Source: Eretmocerus hayati
Taxonomy: Eukaryota; Arthropoda; Insecta; Hymenoptera; Aphelinidae
Length of the DNA stretch: 64,000 bases
Assembly: GCA_029851415.1 (NCBI GenBank)
Contig: CM056742.1
Span: 84,496,748 to 84,560,747, forward strand
Direction: 5' to 3'
Shown piece by piece: positions 12,538 to 25,900 of the stretch (position 1 is the stretch's first letter; each line of letters starts with the position of its first letter). Made by a program: the position numbers and the translations under genes. Below the pieces are notes generated by a model, which saw only the letters and a program-made list of their open reading frames with translations, was not told the DNA's origin and made no database searches.

Positions 12538-14972
12538 GGTATAAACTCCCCTACCTACTGACAAGATTCGAGACACACGGGTCGTGAACGGGCAGACGGG
12601 TGAGCACGGGGATTCACTCCCCCGCCTTTCTCGTAAAATTCGAGCCACACGGGTTGTGAACGGGAAGATGGGTAGATACGGGCAATCACCTATCTTCGAT
12701 TTGGCTCCATTCTGGTTTCACGGGTCGTGAACGGGCAGACGGGGAGATACGGGCAATCACCTGTCTTTAATTTGTCTCTAATCTGGTTTCGGGCAGACTG
12801 GTGGACAAGGGTATACACTCCCCTACCTACTGACAAGATTCGAGCCACAAGGGGCGTGAACGGGCAGACGGGTAGATACGGGCAATCTTCCGTTTTTGAT
12901 TCGGCTTCATCCAAGTCTTACAAGTCTTGGACGGCAGACGGGTAGATACGGGCAATCATCCATCTTTGATTCGGCTCCATTTCAGTCTCACGGGTCATGA
13001 ACGGGCAGACGGGTGGACACGGGGATTCACTGCCCCGCCTTTCTCGCAAAATTCGAGCCACGCGGGTTGTGAACGGGCAGACGGGTAGATACGGGCCATC
13101 ATCCGTCTTTGATTCGGCTTCATTCCAAACTTACGAGTTGTGGACGGTCAGATGGGTAGATACGGGCAATCACATGTCTTCGATTTGGCTCCATTCTGGT
13201 TTCACGGGTAGAGAACGGGCAGACTGGTGGACACGGGTATACAATCCCCTACCTACTGACAAGATTCGAGCCTACACGGGTCGTGAACGGGCAGACGGGT
13301 AGACACGGGGTTTCACTCCCACGCCTATCTCACAAAATTCGAGCGACACGGGATGTAAACGGGCAGATGGGTATTTACGGGCCATGATCCGTCTTTGATT
13401 CGGCTTCATTCCAGTCTTACGGGTTGTGGACGGACAGACGGGTAGATACGGGCAATCACCTGTCTTCAATTTGTTTCCAATCTGGTTTTACGGGTAGAGA
13501 ACGGGCAGACGGGTAGACACGGGTATTAACTCCCCTACGTATCTCGCAAGATCCGAGCCACATGGTCTATGAACGGGCAGATGGGTAGATACGGGCAATC
13601 ACCTGTCTTCGATTTGGCTCCATTCTGGTTTCACGGGTAGAGAACGGGCAGACTGGTGGACACGGGTACACGATCCCCTCCCTACTGACAAGATTCGAGC
13701 CAACACCAGTCGTGAACGGGTAGACGACTAGATACGGGGATTCACTCTCCCGCCCATCTCGCAGTATTCAAGCAACGCGGGTTGTGAACGGGCAGATGGG
13801 TAGATACGGGCAATCATATGTCTTCGATTTGGGTTCATTCTGGTTTCACGGGTAGGGAACGGGCAGACTGGTGGACACGGGTATATAATCCCCTACCTAC
13901 TGACAAGATTCGAGCCACACGGGGCGTGAACGGGCAGACGGGTAGATACGGGCAATCTTCCGTCTTTGATTCAGCTTCATCCCAGTCTTACGGGTCGTGG
14001 AGGGCAGACGGGTAGACACGGGGATTCACTGCCCCGCCTATCTCGTGAAATTCGAGCCACACGGGTTGTGAACGGGCAGACGGGTAGATACGGGCGATCA
14101 CCTGTCTTCGATTTGGCTCCATTCTGGTTTCACGGGTTGTGAATGGGCAGACGGGTAGATTCGGGCAATCACCTGTCTTCGATTGGGCTCCATTCTGGTT
14201 TCACGGGTAGAGAACGGACAGACTGGTGGACACGGGTATACACTCTCCTACCTACTGACAAGATTTTAGGCACACGGGTCGTGAACAAGCAGACAGGTAG
14301 ATACGAGCAATCTCCCGTCTTTGATTCGGCTTCATCCCAGTCTTACATGACATGGACGGGCAGACGGGTACATAGGGGCATTCACCTGTCCTCACTCTGG
14401 CTCCAATCTGGTTCTACGGGTAGAGAACGGGCAGACGGGTAGACACTGGTAGTAACTCCCCTACGTATCTCGCAAGGTCCAAGTCTTACGGGTTGTGAAC
14501 GGGCAGACGAGTGGATATGGGCAATCATCCGTCTTTGATTCGGCTCCATTTCAGTCTTACGGGTCATGAACGGGCAGACGGGTGGACACGGGTATAAACT
14601 CCCCTACCTACTGACAAGATTCGAGACACACGGGTCGTGAACGGGCAGACGGGTGAGCACGGGGATTCACTCCCCCGCCTTTCTCGTAGAATTCGAGCCA
14701 CACGGGTTGTGAACGGGAAGATGGGTAGATACGGGCAATCACCTGTCTTCGATTTGGCTCCATTCTGGTTTCACGTGTCGTGAACGGGCAGACGGGGAGA
14801 TACGGGCAATCACCTATCTTTAATTTGTCTCTAATCTGGTTTCGGGCAGACTGGTGGACAAGGGTATACACTCCCCTACCTACTGACAAGATTCGAGCCA
14901 CAAGGGGCGTGAACGGGCAGACGGGAGGATACGGGCAATCTTCCGTCTTTGATTCGGCTTCATCCAAGTCTT
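8570..14972 (+). repeat. 4,389-bp tandem duplication (two copies in part)
   Basis: About 8,570-10,583 matches about 12,959-14,972 at a constant 4,389-bp offset. Both copies carry the same unusual variants, for example 'catggtctatgaac' near 9,174 and 13,563, 'caacaccagtcgtg' near 9,312 and 13,701, and 'tcagcttcatccc' near 9,582 and 13,971. The match ends where the left copy reads 'cttacaagtcttgg' and the right reads 'cttacgggtcgtgg'. Confidence 0.75.
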
Positions 14973-15600
14973 ACGGGTCGTGGACGGGCAATCGGGTAGA
15001 TAGGGGCATTCACCTGTCTTTACTTTGGCTCCAATCTGGTTTTACGCTTAGAGAACGGGCAGACGGGTAGACACTGGTAGTTACTCCCCTACGTATCTCG
15101 CAAGGTCCGAGTCTTACGGGTTGTGAACGGGCATATTGGTAGATACATGCAATCACCTGTCTTCGATTTGGCTCCATTCTGGTCTCACGGGTAGAGAACG
15201 GGCAGACGGGTGGACACGGGTATAAACTCCCCTACCTACTGACAAGATTCGAGACACACGGGTCGTGAACGGGCAGACGGGTGAGCACGGGGATTCACTC
15301 CCCCGCCTTTCTCGTAGAATTCGAGCCACACGGGTTGTGAACGGGAAGATGGGTAGATACGGGCAATCACCTGTCTTCGATTTGGCTCCATTCTGGTTTC
15401 ACGGGTCGTGAACGGGCAGAAAGGGAGATACGGGCAATCACCTATCTTTAATTTGTCTCTAATCTGGTTTCGGGCAGACTGGTGGACAAGGGTATACACT
15501 CCCCTACCTACTGACAAGATTCGAGCCACAAGGGGCGTGAACGGGCAGACGGGTAGATACGGGCAATCTTCCGTCTTTGATTCGGCTTCATCCAAGTCTT
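14570..15600 (+). repeat. 628-bp tandem duplication within the satellite
   Basis: About 14,570-14,972 matches 15,198-15,600 at an offset of 628 bp (nine monomers, one carrying the 12-bp deletion). Both copies share the diagnostic 'cacctatctttaat' instead of the usual 'cacctgtctttaat', which supports a recent local duplication. Confidence 0.7.
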
Positions 15601-17790
15601 ACAAGTCTTGGACGGCAGACGGGTAGATACGGGCAATCATCCATCTTTGATTCGGCTCCATTCCAGTCTTACGGGTCATGAACGGGCAGACGGGTGGACA
15701 CGGGGATTCACTGCCCCGCCTATCTCGCAAAATTCGAGCCACGGGGGTTGTGAACGGGCAGACGGGTAGATACGGGCCATCATCCGTCTTTGATTCGGCT
15801 TCATTCCAGTCTTACGAGTTGTGGACGGGCAGATGGGTAGATACGGGCAATCATATGTCTTCGATTTGGCTCCATTCTGGTTTCACGGGTAGAGAACGGG
15901 CAGACTGGTGGACACGGGTATGGAATCCCCTACCTACTGACAAGATTCGAGCCTACACGGGTCGTGAACGGGCAGACGGATAGACACGGGGATTCACTCC
16001 CACGCCTATCTCACAAAATTCGAGCCGGACGGGCTGTAAACGGGCTGATGGGTAGATACGGGCCATCATCCGTCTTTGATTCGGCTTCATTCCAGTCTTA
16101 CGGGTTGTGGATGGGCAGGCGGGTAAATACGGGCAATCACCTGTCTTCAATTTGTCTCCAATCTGGTTTGACGGGTTGAGAACGGGCAGACGGGTAGACA
16201 CGGGTATTAGCCCCTCTACGGATCCTGCAAGATCCGAGCCACACGGGTTGTGAACGGGCGGATGGGTAGGTACGGGCAATCACATGTCTTCGATTTGGCT
16301 CCATTCTGGTTTCACGGGTAGAGAACGGGCAGACTGGTGGACACGGGTATACAGTCCCCTACCTACTGACAAGATTCGAGCCACACGGGGCAAGAACGGG
16401 CAGACGGGTAGATACGGGCAATCTTCCGTCTTTGATTCGGCTCCATCCAAGTCTTACGGGTCTTGGACGGCAGACGGGTAGATACGGGCAATCATCAATC
16501 TTTGATTCGGCTCCATTTCAGTCTTACGGGTCATGAACGGGCAGACGGGTGGACACGGGGATTCACTGCCCCGCCTTTCTCGCAAAATTCGAGCCACGCG
16601 GGTTGTGAACGGGCAGACGGGTAGATACGGGCGATCACCTGTCTTCGATTTGGCTCCATTCTGGTTTCACGGGTTGTGAATGGGCAGACGGGTAGATTCG
16701 GGCAATCACCTGTCTTCGATTGGGCTCCATTCTGGTTTCACGGGTAGAGAACGGACAGACTGGTGGACACGGTCATACACTCTCCTACCTACTGACAAGA
16801 TTTAAGGCACACGGGTCGTGAACAAGCAGACAGGTAGATACGAGCAATCTCCCGTCTTTGATTCGGCTTCATCCCAGTCTTACATGACATGGACGGGCAG
16901 ACGGGTACATAGGGTCATTCACCTGTCCTCACTCTGGCTCCAATCTGGTTCTACGGGTAGAGAACGGGCAGACGGGTAGACACTGGTAGTAACTCCCCTA
17001 CGTATCTCGCAAGGTCCAAGTCTTACGGGTTGTGAACGGGCAGACGAGTGGATATGGGCAATCATCCGTCTTTGATTCGGCTCCATTTCAGTCTTACGGG
17101 TCATGAACGGGCAGACGGGTGGACACGGGTATAAACTCCCCTACCTACTGACAAGATTCGAGACACACGGGTCGTGAACGGGCAGACGGGTGAGCACGGG
17201 GATTCACTCCCCCGCCTTTCTCGTAAAATTCGAGCCACACGGGTTGTGAACGGGAAGATGGGTAGATACGGGCAATCACCTATCTTCGATTTGGCTCCAT
17301 TCTGGTTTCACGGGTCGTGAACGGGCAGACGGGGAGATACGGGCAATCACCTGTCTTTAATTTGTCTCTAATCTGGTTTCGGGCAGACTGGTGGACAAGG
17401 GTATACACTCCCCTACCTACTGACAAGATTCGAGCCACAAGGGGCGTGAACGGGCAGACGGGTAGATACGGGCAATCTTCCGTTTTTGATTCGGCTTCAT
17501 CCAAGTCTTACAAGTCTTGGACGGCAGACGGGTAGATACGGGCAATCATCCATCTTTGATTCGGCTCCATTTCAGTCTCACGGGTCATGAACGGGCAGAC
17601 GGGTGGACACGGGGATTCACTGCCCCGCCTATCTCGCAAAATTCGAGCCACGCGGGTTGTGAACGGGCAGACGGGTAGATACGGGCCATCATCCGTCTTT
17701 GATTCGGCTTCATTCCAGTCTTACGAGTTGTGGACGGGCTGATGGGTAGATACGGGCAATCATATGTCTTCGATTTGGCTCCATTCTGGT
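14973..17790 (+). repeat. Satellite stretch, mosaic of variants found elsewhere
   Basis: Continuous 71-bp monomers. About 16,300-17,100 matches about 40,330-41,130 at an offset of 24,028, both carrying the unusual 'cacggtcatacactc' (near 16,770 and 40,798). About 16,919-17,535 also matches 12,329-12,945 at an offset of 4,590. A degenerate form of the palindromic monomer lies near 16,218, with 'ggatcctgcaagatcc'. No gene is visible. Confidence 0.7.
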
Positions 17791-17799
17791 TTCACGGGT

Positions 17800-20700
17800 A
17801 GAGAACGGGCAGACTGGTGGACACGAGTATGAAATCCCCTACCTACTGACAAGATTCGAGCCTACACGGGTCGTGAACGGGCAGACGGATAGACACGGGG
17901 ATTCACTCCCACGCCTATCTCACAAAATTCGAGCCACATGGGCTGTAAACGGGCAGATGGGTAGATACGGGCCATCATCCGTCTTTGATTCGGCTTCATT
18001 CCAGTCTTACGGGTTGTGGATGGGCAGGCGGGTAGATACGGGCAATCACCTGTCTTCAATTTGTTCCCAATCTGGTTTCCGGATAGAGAACGGGCAGACG
18101 GGTAGACACGGGTATTAACTCCCCTACGTATCTCGCAAGATCCGAGCCACATGGGTTGTGAACGGGCAGATGGGTAAATACGGGCAGTCACCTGTCTTCG
18201 ATTTGGCTCCATTCTGGACTCACGGGTAGAGAACGGGCAGACTGGTGGACACGGGTATACAATCCCCTACCTACTGACAAAATTTGCGCCACATGGGGCG
18301 TGACCGGGCAGACGGGTAGATACGGGCAATCTTCCGTCTTTGATTTGGCGTCATCCCAATCTTATGGGTCGTGGACGGCAGACAGGTAGATACGGGCAAT
18401 CACCTGTCTTCAATTTGTCTCCAATCTGGTTTGACGGGTTGAGAACGGGCAGACGGGTAGACACGGGTATTAGCCCCCCTACGGATCTTGCAAGATCCGA
18501 GCCACACGGGTTGTGAACGGGCAGATGGGTAGATACGGGCAATCACATGTCTTCGATTTGGCTTCATTCTGGTTTCACGGGTAGAGAACGGGCAGACTGG
18601 TGGACACGGGTATACGATTCCCTAACTACTGACAAGATTCGAGCCAACACGGGTCGTGACCGGGCAGACCAGTAGACACGGAGATTTCCTCTCCCGCCTA
18701 TCTCGCAGAATTGAAGCAACACGGGTTGTGAACGGGCAGACGGGTAGATGCGGGCAATGTTCCGACTTTAATTCGGGTTCATTCCAGTCTTACGGGTTGT
18801 GGATGGGCAGGCGGGTAGATACGGGCAATCACCTGTCTTCAATTTGTCTCCAATCTGGTTTGACGGGTTGAGAACGGGCAGACGGGTAGACACGGTCATT
18901 AGCCCCCCTACGGATCTTGCAAGATCCGAGCCACACGGGTTGTGAACGGGCGGACGGGTAGGTACGGGCAACCACCCGTCTTCGATTTGGCTCCATCCTG
19001 GTTTCACGGGTAGAGAACGGGCAGACAAGTGGACACGAGTATGCACTCCCGTACCTACTGACAAGATTCGAGCCACACGGGTCGTGAACTGGCTGACGGG
19101 TAGATACGGGCAATCTTCCGTCTTTGATTCGGCTTCATTCCAGTCTTACGGGTCGTGGACGGCAGACAGGTAGATAGGGGCATTCACCTGTCTTCACTTT
19201 GGCTCCAATCTGGTTTGACGGTTAGAGAACGGGCAGACGGGTAGACACGGGTATTAGCCCCCCTACGGATCTTGCAAGATCCGAGCCACACGGGTTGTGA
19301 ACGGGCAGATGGGTAGATACGGGCAATCACATGTCTTCGATTCGGCTCCATTCTGGTTTCACGGGTAGAGAACGGGCAGACTGGTGGACACGGGTATACG
19401 ATTCCCTAACTACTGACAAGATTCGAGCCAACACGGGTCGTGAACTGGCAGACGGGTAGATACGGGCAATCTTCCGTCTTTGATTCGGCTTCATCCCAGT
19501 CTTACGGGTCGTGGACGGCAGACAGGTAGATAGGGGCATTCACCTGTCTTCACTTTGGCTCCAATCTGGTTTGACGGTTAGAGAACGGGCAGACGGGTAG
19601 ACATTGGTAGTAACTCCCCTACGTATCTCGCAAGCCCGAGTCTTACGGGTTGTGAACAGGCAGACGGGTAGATACGGGCAATCACGTGTCTTCGATTTGG
19701 CTCTATTCTGGTTCCACGGGTAGAGAACGGGCAGACGGGTGGACACGGGTATACACTGCCCTACCTACTGACAAGATTCGAGACACACGGGTCGTGAACG
19801 GGCGGAAGAGTGGACACGGGGATCCACTCCCCCGCCTTCCTCGTAAAATTCGAGCCACACGGGTTGTGAACGGGCCAACGGGTAGATACGGGGAATCACC
19901 TGTCTTCGATTTGGCTCCATTCTGGTTCCACGGGTAGAGAACGGGCAGGATGGTGGACACGGGTATACACTCCCCTACCTACTGAAAAGATTCGAGCCAC
20001 AGGGGTCGTGAACGGGCAGACTGGTAAATACGGGCAATCTTACGTCTTTGATTCGGCTCCATCTCAGTCTTACGGGTCGTGGACGGGCAATCGGGTAGAT
20101 AGGGGCATTCACCTGTCTTTACTTTGGCTCCAATCTGGTTTCACGGGTAGAGAACGGGCAGACTGGTGGACACGAGTATGAAATCCCCTACCTACTGACA
20201 AGATTCGAGCCTACACGGGTCGTGAACGGGCAGACGGATAGACACGGGGATTCACTCCCACGCCTATCTCACAAAATTCGAGCCACATGGGCTGTAAACG
20301 GGCAGATGGGTAGATACGGGCCATCATCCGTCTTTGATTCGGCTTCATTCCAGTCTTACGGGTTGTGGATGGGCAGGCGGGTAGATACGGGCAATCACCT
20401 GTCTTCAATTTGTTCCCAATCTGGTTTCCGGATAGAGAACGGGCAGACGGGTAGACACGGGTATTAACTCCCCTACGTATCTCGCAAGTTCCGAGCCACA
20501 TGGGTTGTGAACGGGCAGATGGGTAAATACGGGCAGTCACCTGTCTTCGATTTGGCTCCATTCTGGACTCACGGGTAGAGAACGGGCAGACTGGTGGACA
20601 CGGGTATACAATCCCCTACCTACTGACAAAATTTGCGCCACATGGGGCGTGACCGGGCAGACGGGTAGATACGGGCAATCTTCCGTCTTTGATTGGGCGT

Positions 20701-21314
20701 CATCCCAATCTTATGGGTCGTGGACGGCAGCCAGGTAGATACGGGCAATCACCTGTCTTCAATTTGTCTCCAATCTGGTTTGACGGGTTGAGAACGGGCA
20801 GACGGGTAGACACGGGTATTAGCCCCCCTACGGATCTTGCAAGATCCGAGCCACACGGGTTGTGAACGGGCAGATGGGTAGATACGGGCAATCACATGTC
20901 TTCGATTTGGCTCCATTCTGGTTTCACGGGTAGAGAACGGGCAGACTGGTGGACACGGGTATACGATTCCCTAACTACTGACAAGATTCGAGCCAACACG
21001 GGTCGTGAACGGGCAGACCAGTAGACACGGAGATTTCCTCTCCCGCCCATCTCGCAGAATTGAAGCAACACGGGTTGTGAACGGGCAGACGGGTAGATGC
21101 GGGCAATGTTCCGACTTTAATTCGGGTTCATTCCAGTCTTACGGGTTGTGGATGGGCAGGCGGGTAGATACGGGCAATCACCTGTCTTCAATTTGTCTCC
21201 AATCTGGTTTGACGGGTTGAGAACGGGCAGACGGGTAGACACGGGTATTAGCCCCCCTACGGATCTTGCAAGATCCGAGCCACACGGGTTGTGAACGGGC
21301 GGATGGGTAGGTAC
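17800..21314 (+). repeat. 2,349-bp tandem duplication within the satellite
   Basis: About 17,800-18,965 matches about 20,149-21,314 at an offset of 2,349 bp. Both copies carry 'cacatgggctgtaaac' and 'gggcagtcacctg', variants that are rare in the array. The segment between the two runs (about 18,966-20,148) holds other class 1 and class 2 monomers related to 1.3-1.9 kb and 43.4-44.3 kb. Confidence 0.7.
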
Positions 21315-22957
21315 GGGCAATCACATGTCTTCGATTTGGCTCCATTCTGGTTTCACGGGTAGAGAACGGGCAGACTGGTGGACACGAGCATACACTCTCC
21401 TACCTACTGACAAGATTCGAGGCACACGGGTCGTGACCAGGCAGACGGGTAGATACGAGCAATCTCCCGTCTTTGATTCGGCTTTATCCCAGTCTCACAT
21501 GGCATGGACGGGCAGACGGGTACATAGGGGCATTCACCTGTCTTCACTTTGGCTCCAATCTGGTTTCACGGGTAGAGAACGGGCAGACGGGTAGACACTG
21601 GTAGTAACTACCCTACGTATTTCACAAGGTCCGAGTCCTACGGGTCATCAACGGGCAGACGGGTAGACACGGGGATTCAGCCCCCGCCTATCTCACAGAA
21701 TTCGAGCCACACGGGCTGTAAACGGGCAGACGGGTAGATACGGAACATCATCCATCTTTGATTCGGCTTCATTCCAGTCTTACGGGTTGTGGACGGGCAG
21801 ACGGGTAGGTACGGGCAACCACCCGTCTTCGATTTGGCTCCATCCTGGTTTCACGGGTAGAGAACGGGCAGACAAGTGGACACGAGTATGCACTCCCGTA
21901 CCTACTGACAAGATTCGAGCCACACGGGTCGTGAACTGGCTGACGGGTAGATACGGGCAATCTTCCGTCTTTGATTCGGCTTCATCCCAGTCTTACGGGT
22001 CGTGGACGGCAGACAGGTAGATAGGGGCATTCACCTGTCTTCACTTTGGCTCCAATCTGGTTTGACGGTTAGAGAACGGGCAGACGGGTAGATACGGGTA
22101 TTAGCCCCCCTACGGATCTTGCAAGATCCGAGCCACACGGGTTGTGAACGGGCAGATGGGTAGATACGGGCAATCACATGTCTTCGATTTGGCTCCATTC
22201 TGGTTTCACGGGTAGAGAACGGGCAGACTGGTGGACACGGGTATACGATTCCCTAACTACTGACAAGATTCGAGCCAACACGGGTCGTGAACGGGCAGAC
22301 CAGTAGACACGGAGATTCCCTCTCCCGCCCATCTCGCAGAATTCAAGCAACACGGGTTGTGAACGGGCAGACGGGTAGATGCGGGCAATGTTCCGACTTT
22401 AATTCGGGTTCATCCCAGTCTTACGGGGCGTGGAGGGGCAGACGGGTAGGAACGGGCGATCTTCCGTCTTTGATTCGGCTTCATCCCAGTCTTACGGGTC
22501 GTGGAGGGCAGACGGGTAGACACGGGGATTCACTGCCCCGCCTATCTCGTAAGATTCGGGCCACACGGGTTGTGAACGGGCAGACGGGTAGATACGGGCG
22601 ATCACCTGTCTTCGATGTGGCTCCATTCTGGTTTCACGGGTTGTGGATGGGCAGACGGGTAGATTCAGGCAATCACCTGTTTTCGATTGGGCTCCATTCT
22701 GGTTTCACGGGTAGAGAACGGACAGGATGGTGGACACGGGTATACACTCTCCTACCTACTGACAAGATTTTAGGCACACGGGTCGTGAACAAGCAGACAG
22801 GTAGATACGAGCAATCTCCCGTCTTTGATTCGGCTTCATCCCAGTCTTACATGACATGGACGGGCAGACGGGTACATAGGGGCATTCACCTGTCCTCACT
22901 TTGGCTCCAATCTGGTTCTACGGGTAGAGAACGAGCAGACGGGTAGACACTGGTAGT
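21315..22957 (+). repeat. Satellite stretch with matches to 0.9-1.5 kb and 11.5-12.4 kb
   Basis: Continuous satellite. About 21,370-22,050 matches about 880-1,560 at an offset of 20,488. About 22,070-22,957 matches about 11,515-12,400 at an offset of 10,557. The change of partner near 22,060 is a mosaic breakpoint inside a monomer. No gene is visible. Confidence 0.65.
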
Positions 22958-25900
22958 AACTCCCCTACGTATCTCGCAAGGTCCAAGTCTTACGGGTTGT
23001 GAACGGGCAGACGAGTGGATATGGGCAATCATCCGTCTTTGATTCGGCTCCATTCCAGTCTTACGGGTCATGAACGGGCAGACGGGTGGACACGGGTATA
23101 AACTCCCCTACCTACTGACAAGATTCGAGACACACGAGTCGTGACCGGGCAGACGGGTGAGCACGGGGATTTACTCCCCCGCCTTTCTCGTAAAATTCGA
23201 GCCACACGGGTTGTGAACGGGAAGATGGGTAGATACGGGCAATCACCTGTCTTCGATTTGGCTCCATTCTGGTTTCACGGGTCGTGAACGGGCAGACGGG
23301 GAGATACGGGCAATCACCTGTCTTTAATTTGTCTCTAATCTGGTTTCGGGCAGACTGGTGGACAAGGGTATACACTCCCCTACCTACTGACAAGATTCGA
23401 GCCACAAGGGGCGTGAACGGGCAGACGGGTAGATACGGGCAATCTTCCGTCTTTGATTCGGCTTCATTCCAGTCTTACGGGTCATGAACGGGCAGACGGG
23501 TGGACACGAGGATTCACTGCCCCGCCTATCTCGCAAAATTCGAGCCACGCGGGTTGTGAACGGGCAGACGGGTAGATACGGGCCATCATCCGTCTTTGAT
23601 TCGGCCTTATTCCAGTCTTACGAGTTGTGGACGGGCTGATGGGTAGATACGGGCAATCATATGTCTTCGATTTGGCTCCATTCTGGTTTCACGGGTAGAG
23701 AACGGGCAGACTGGTGGACACGAGTATGAAATCCCCTACCTACTGACAAGATTCGAGCCTACACGGGTCGTGAACGGGCAGATGGGTAGATACGGGCCAT
23801 CATCCGTCTTTGATTCGGCTTCATTCCAGTCTTACGGGTTGTGGATGGGCAGGCGGGTAGATACGGGCAATCACCCGTCTTCAATTTGTTCCCAATCTGG
23901 TTTCCGGATAGAGAACGGGCAGACGGGTAGACACGGGTATTAACTCCCCTACGTATCTCGCAAGATCCGAGCCACATGGGTTGTGAACGGGCAGATGGGT
24001 AAATACGGGCAATCACCTGTCTTCGATTCGGCTCCATTCTGGACTCACGGGTAGAGAACGGGCAGACTAGTGGACACGGGTATACAATCCCCTACCTACT
24101 GACAAAATTTGCGCCACATGGGGCGTGACCGGGCAGACGGGTAGATACGGGCAATCTTCCGTCTTTGATTCGGCGTCATCCCAATCTTATGGGTCGTGGA
24201 CGGCAGACAGGTAGATACGGGCAATCACCTGTCTTCAATTTGTCTCCAATCTGGTTTGACGGGTTGAGAACGGGCAGACGGGTAGACACGGGTATTAGCC
24301 CCCCTACGGATCTTGCAAGATCCGAGCCACACGGGTTGTGAACGGGCAGATGGGTAGATACGGGCAATCACATGTCTTCGATTTGGCTCCATTCTGGTTT
24401 CACGGGTAGAGAACGGGCAGACTGGTGGACACGGGTATACGATTCCCTAACTACTGACAAGATTCGAGCCAACACGGGTCGTGAACGGGCAGACCAGTAG
24501 ACACGGAGATTTCCTCTCCCGCCCATCTCGCAGAATTCAAGCAACACGGGTTGTGAACGGGCAGACGGGTAGATGCGGGCAATGTTCCGACTTTAATTCG
24601 GGTTCATTCCAGTCTTACGGGTTGTGGATGGGCAGACGGGTAGATACGGGCAATCGCCTGTCTTCGATTTGGCTCCATTCTGGTCCCACGGGTAGAGAAC
24701 GGGCAGACGAGTGGACACGGGTATGCACTCCCGCACCTACTGACAAGATTCGAGCCAACACGGGTAGAGAACGGGCAGACTGGTGGACACGGGTATACAT
24801 TCCCCTACCTACTGACAAGATTCGAGCCACACGGGGCTTGAACGGGCAGACGGGTAGATACGGGCGATCTTCCGTCTTCGACTCGGCTTCATCCCAGTCT
24901 TACCTGTCGTTGGGGCAGACGGGTAGATACGGGCAATTACCTGTCTTCAGCTTGTCTCCAATCCTGTTTTACGAGTTGAGAACGGGCAGACGGGTAGACA
25001 CGGGTATTATCTTCCCTACATATCTCGCAAGATCCGAGCCACACGAGTTGTGAACGGGCAGATGGGTAGATACGGGCAATCATCTGTCTTCGATTTGGCT
25101 CCATTCTGGTTTCACGGGTAGAGAACGGGCAGACTGGTGGACACGGGTATACGATTCCCTAACTACTGACAAGATTCGAGCCAACACGGGTCGTGAACGG
25201 GCAGACCAGTAGACACGGAGATTTCCTCTCCCGCCCATCTCGCAGAATTCAAGCAACACGGGTTGTGAACGGGCAGACGGGTAGATGCGGGCAATGTTCC
25301 GACTTTAATTCGGGTTCATCCCAGTCTTACGGGGCGTGGAGGGGCAGACGGGTAGAAACGGGCGATCTTCCGTCTTTGATTCGGCTAAATCCCAGTCTTA
25401 CGGGTCGTGGACGGGCAGACATGTAGACACGGGCAATCACCTGTCTTCAATTTGGCTCCATTCTGGTTTCACGGGTAGAGAACGGCCAGACGGGTAGACA
25501 TGGGGATTCACTCTCCCGCTAACCTCGCAAAATACTAGCCACACGGGTTATGAACGGGAAGACGGGTAGATACGGGCAATCACCTGTCTCCGATTTGGCT
25601 CCATTCTGGTTTCACGGGTTGTGAATGGGCAGACGGGTAGAAACGGGCAATCACCTGTCTTCGATTTCGCTCCATTCTGGTTCCACGGGTGAGAACGGGC
25701 AGACTGGTGGACACGAGCATACACTCTCCTACCTACTGACAAGAGTCGAGGCACACGGGTCGTGACCAGGCAGACGGGTAGATACGAGCAATCTCCCGTC
25801 TTTGATTCGGCTTTATCCCAGTCTCACATGGCATGGACGGGCAGACGGGTACATAGGGGCATTCACCTGTCTTCACTTTGGCTCCAATCTGGTTTCACGG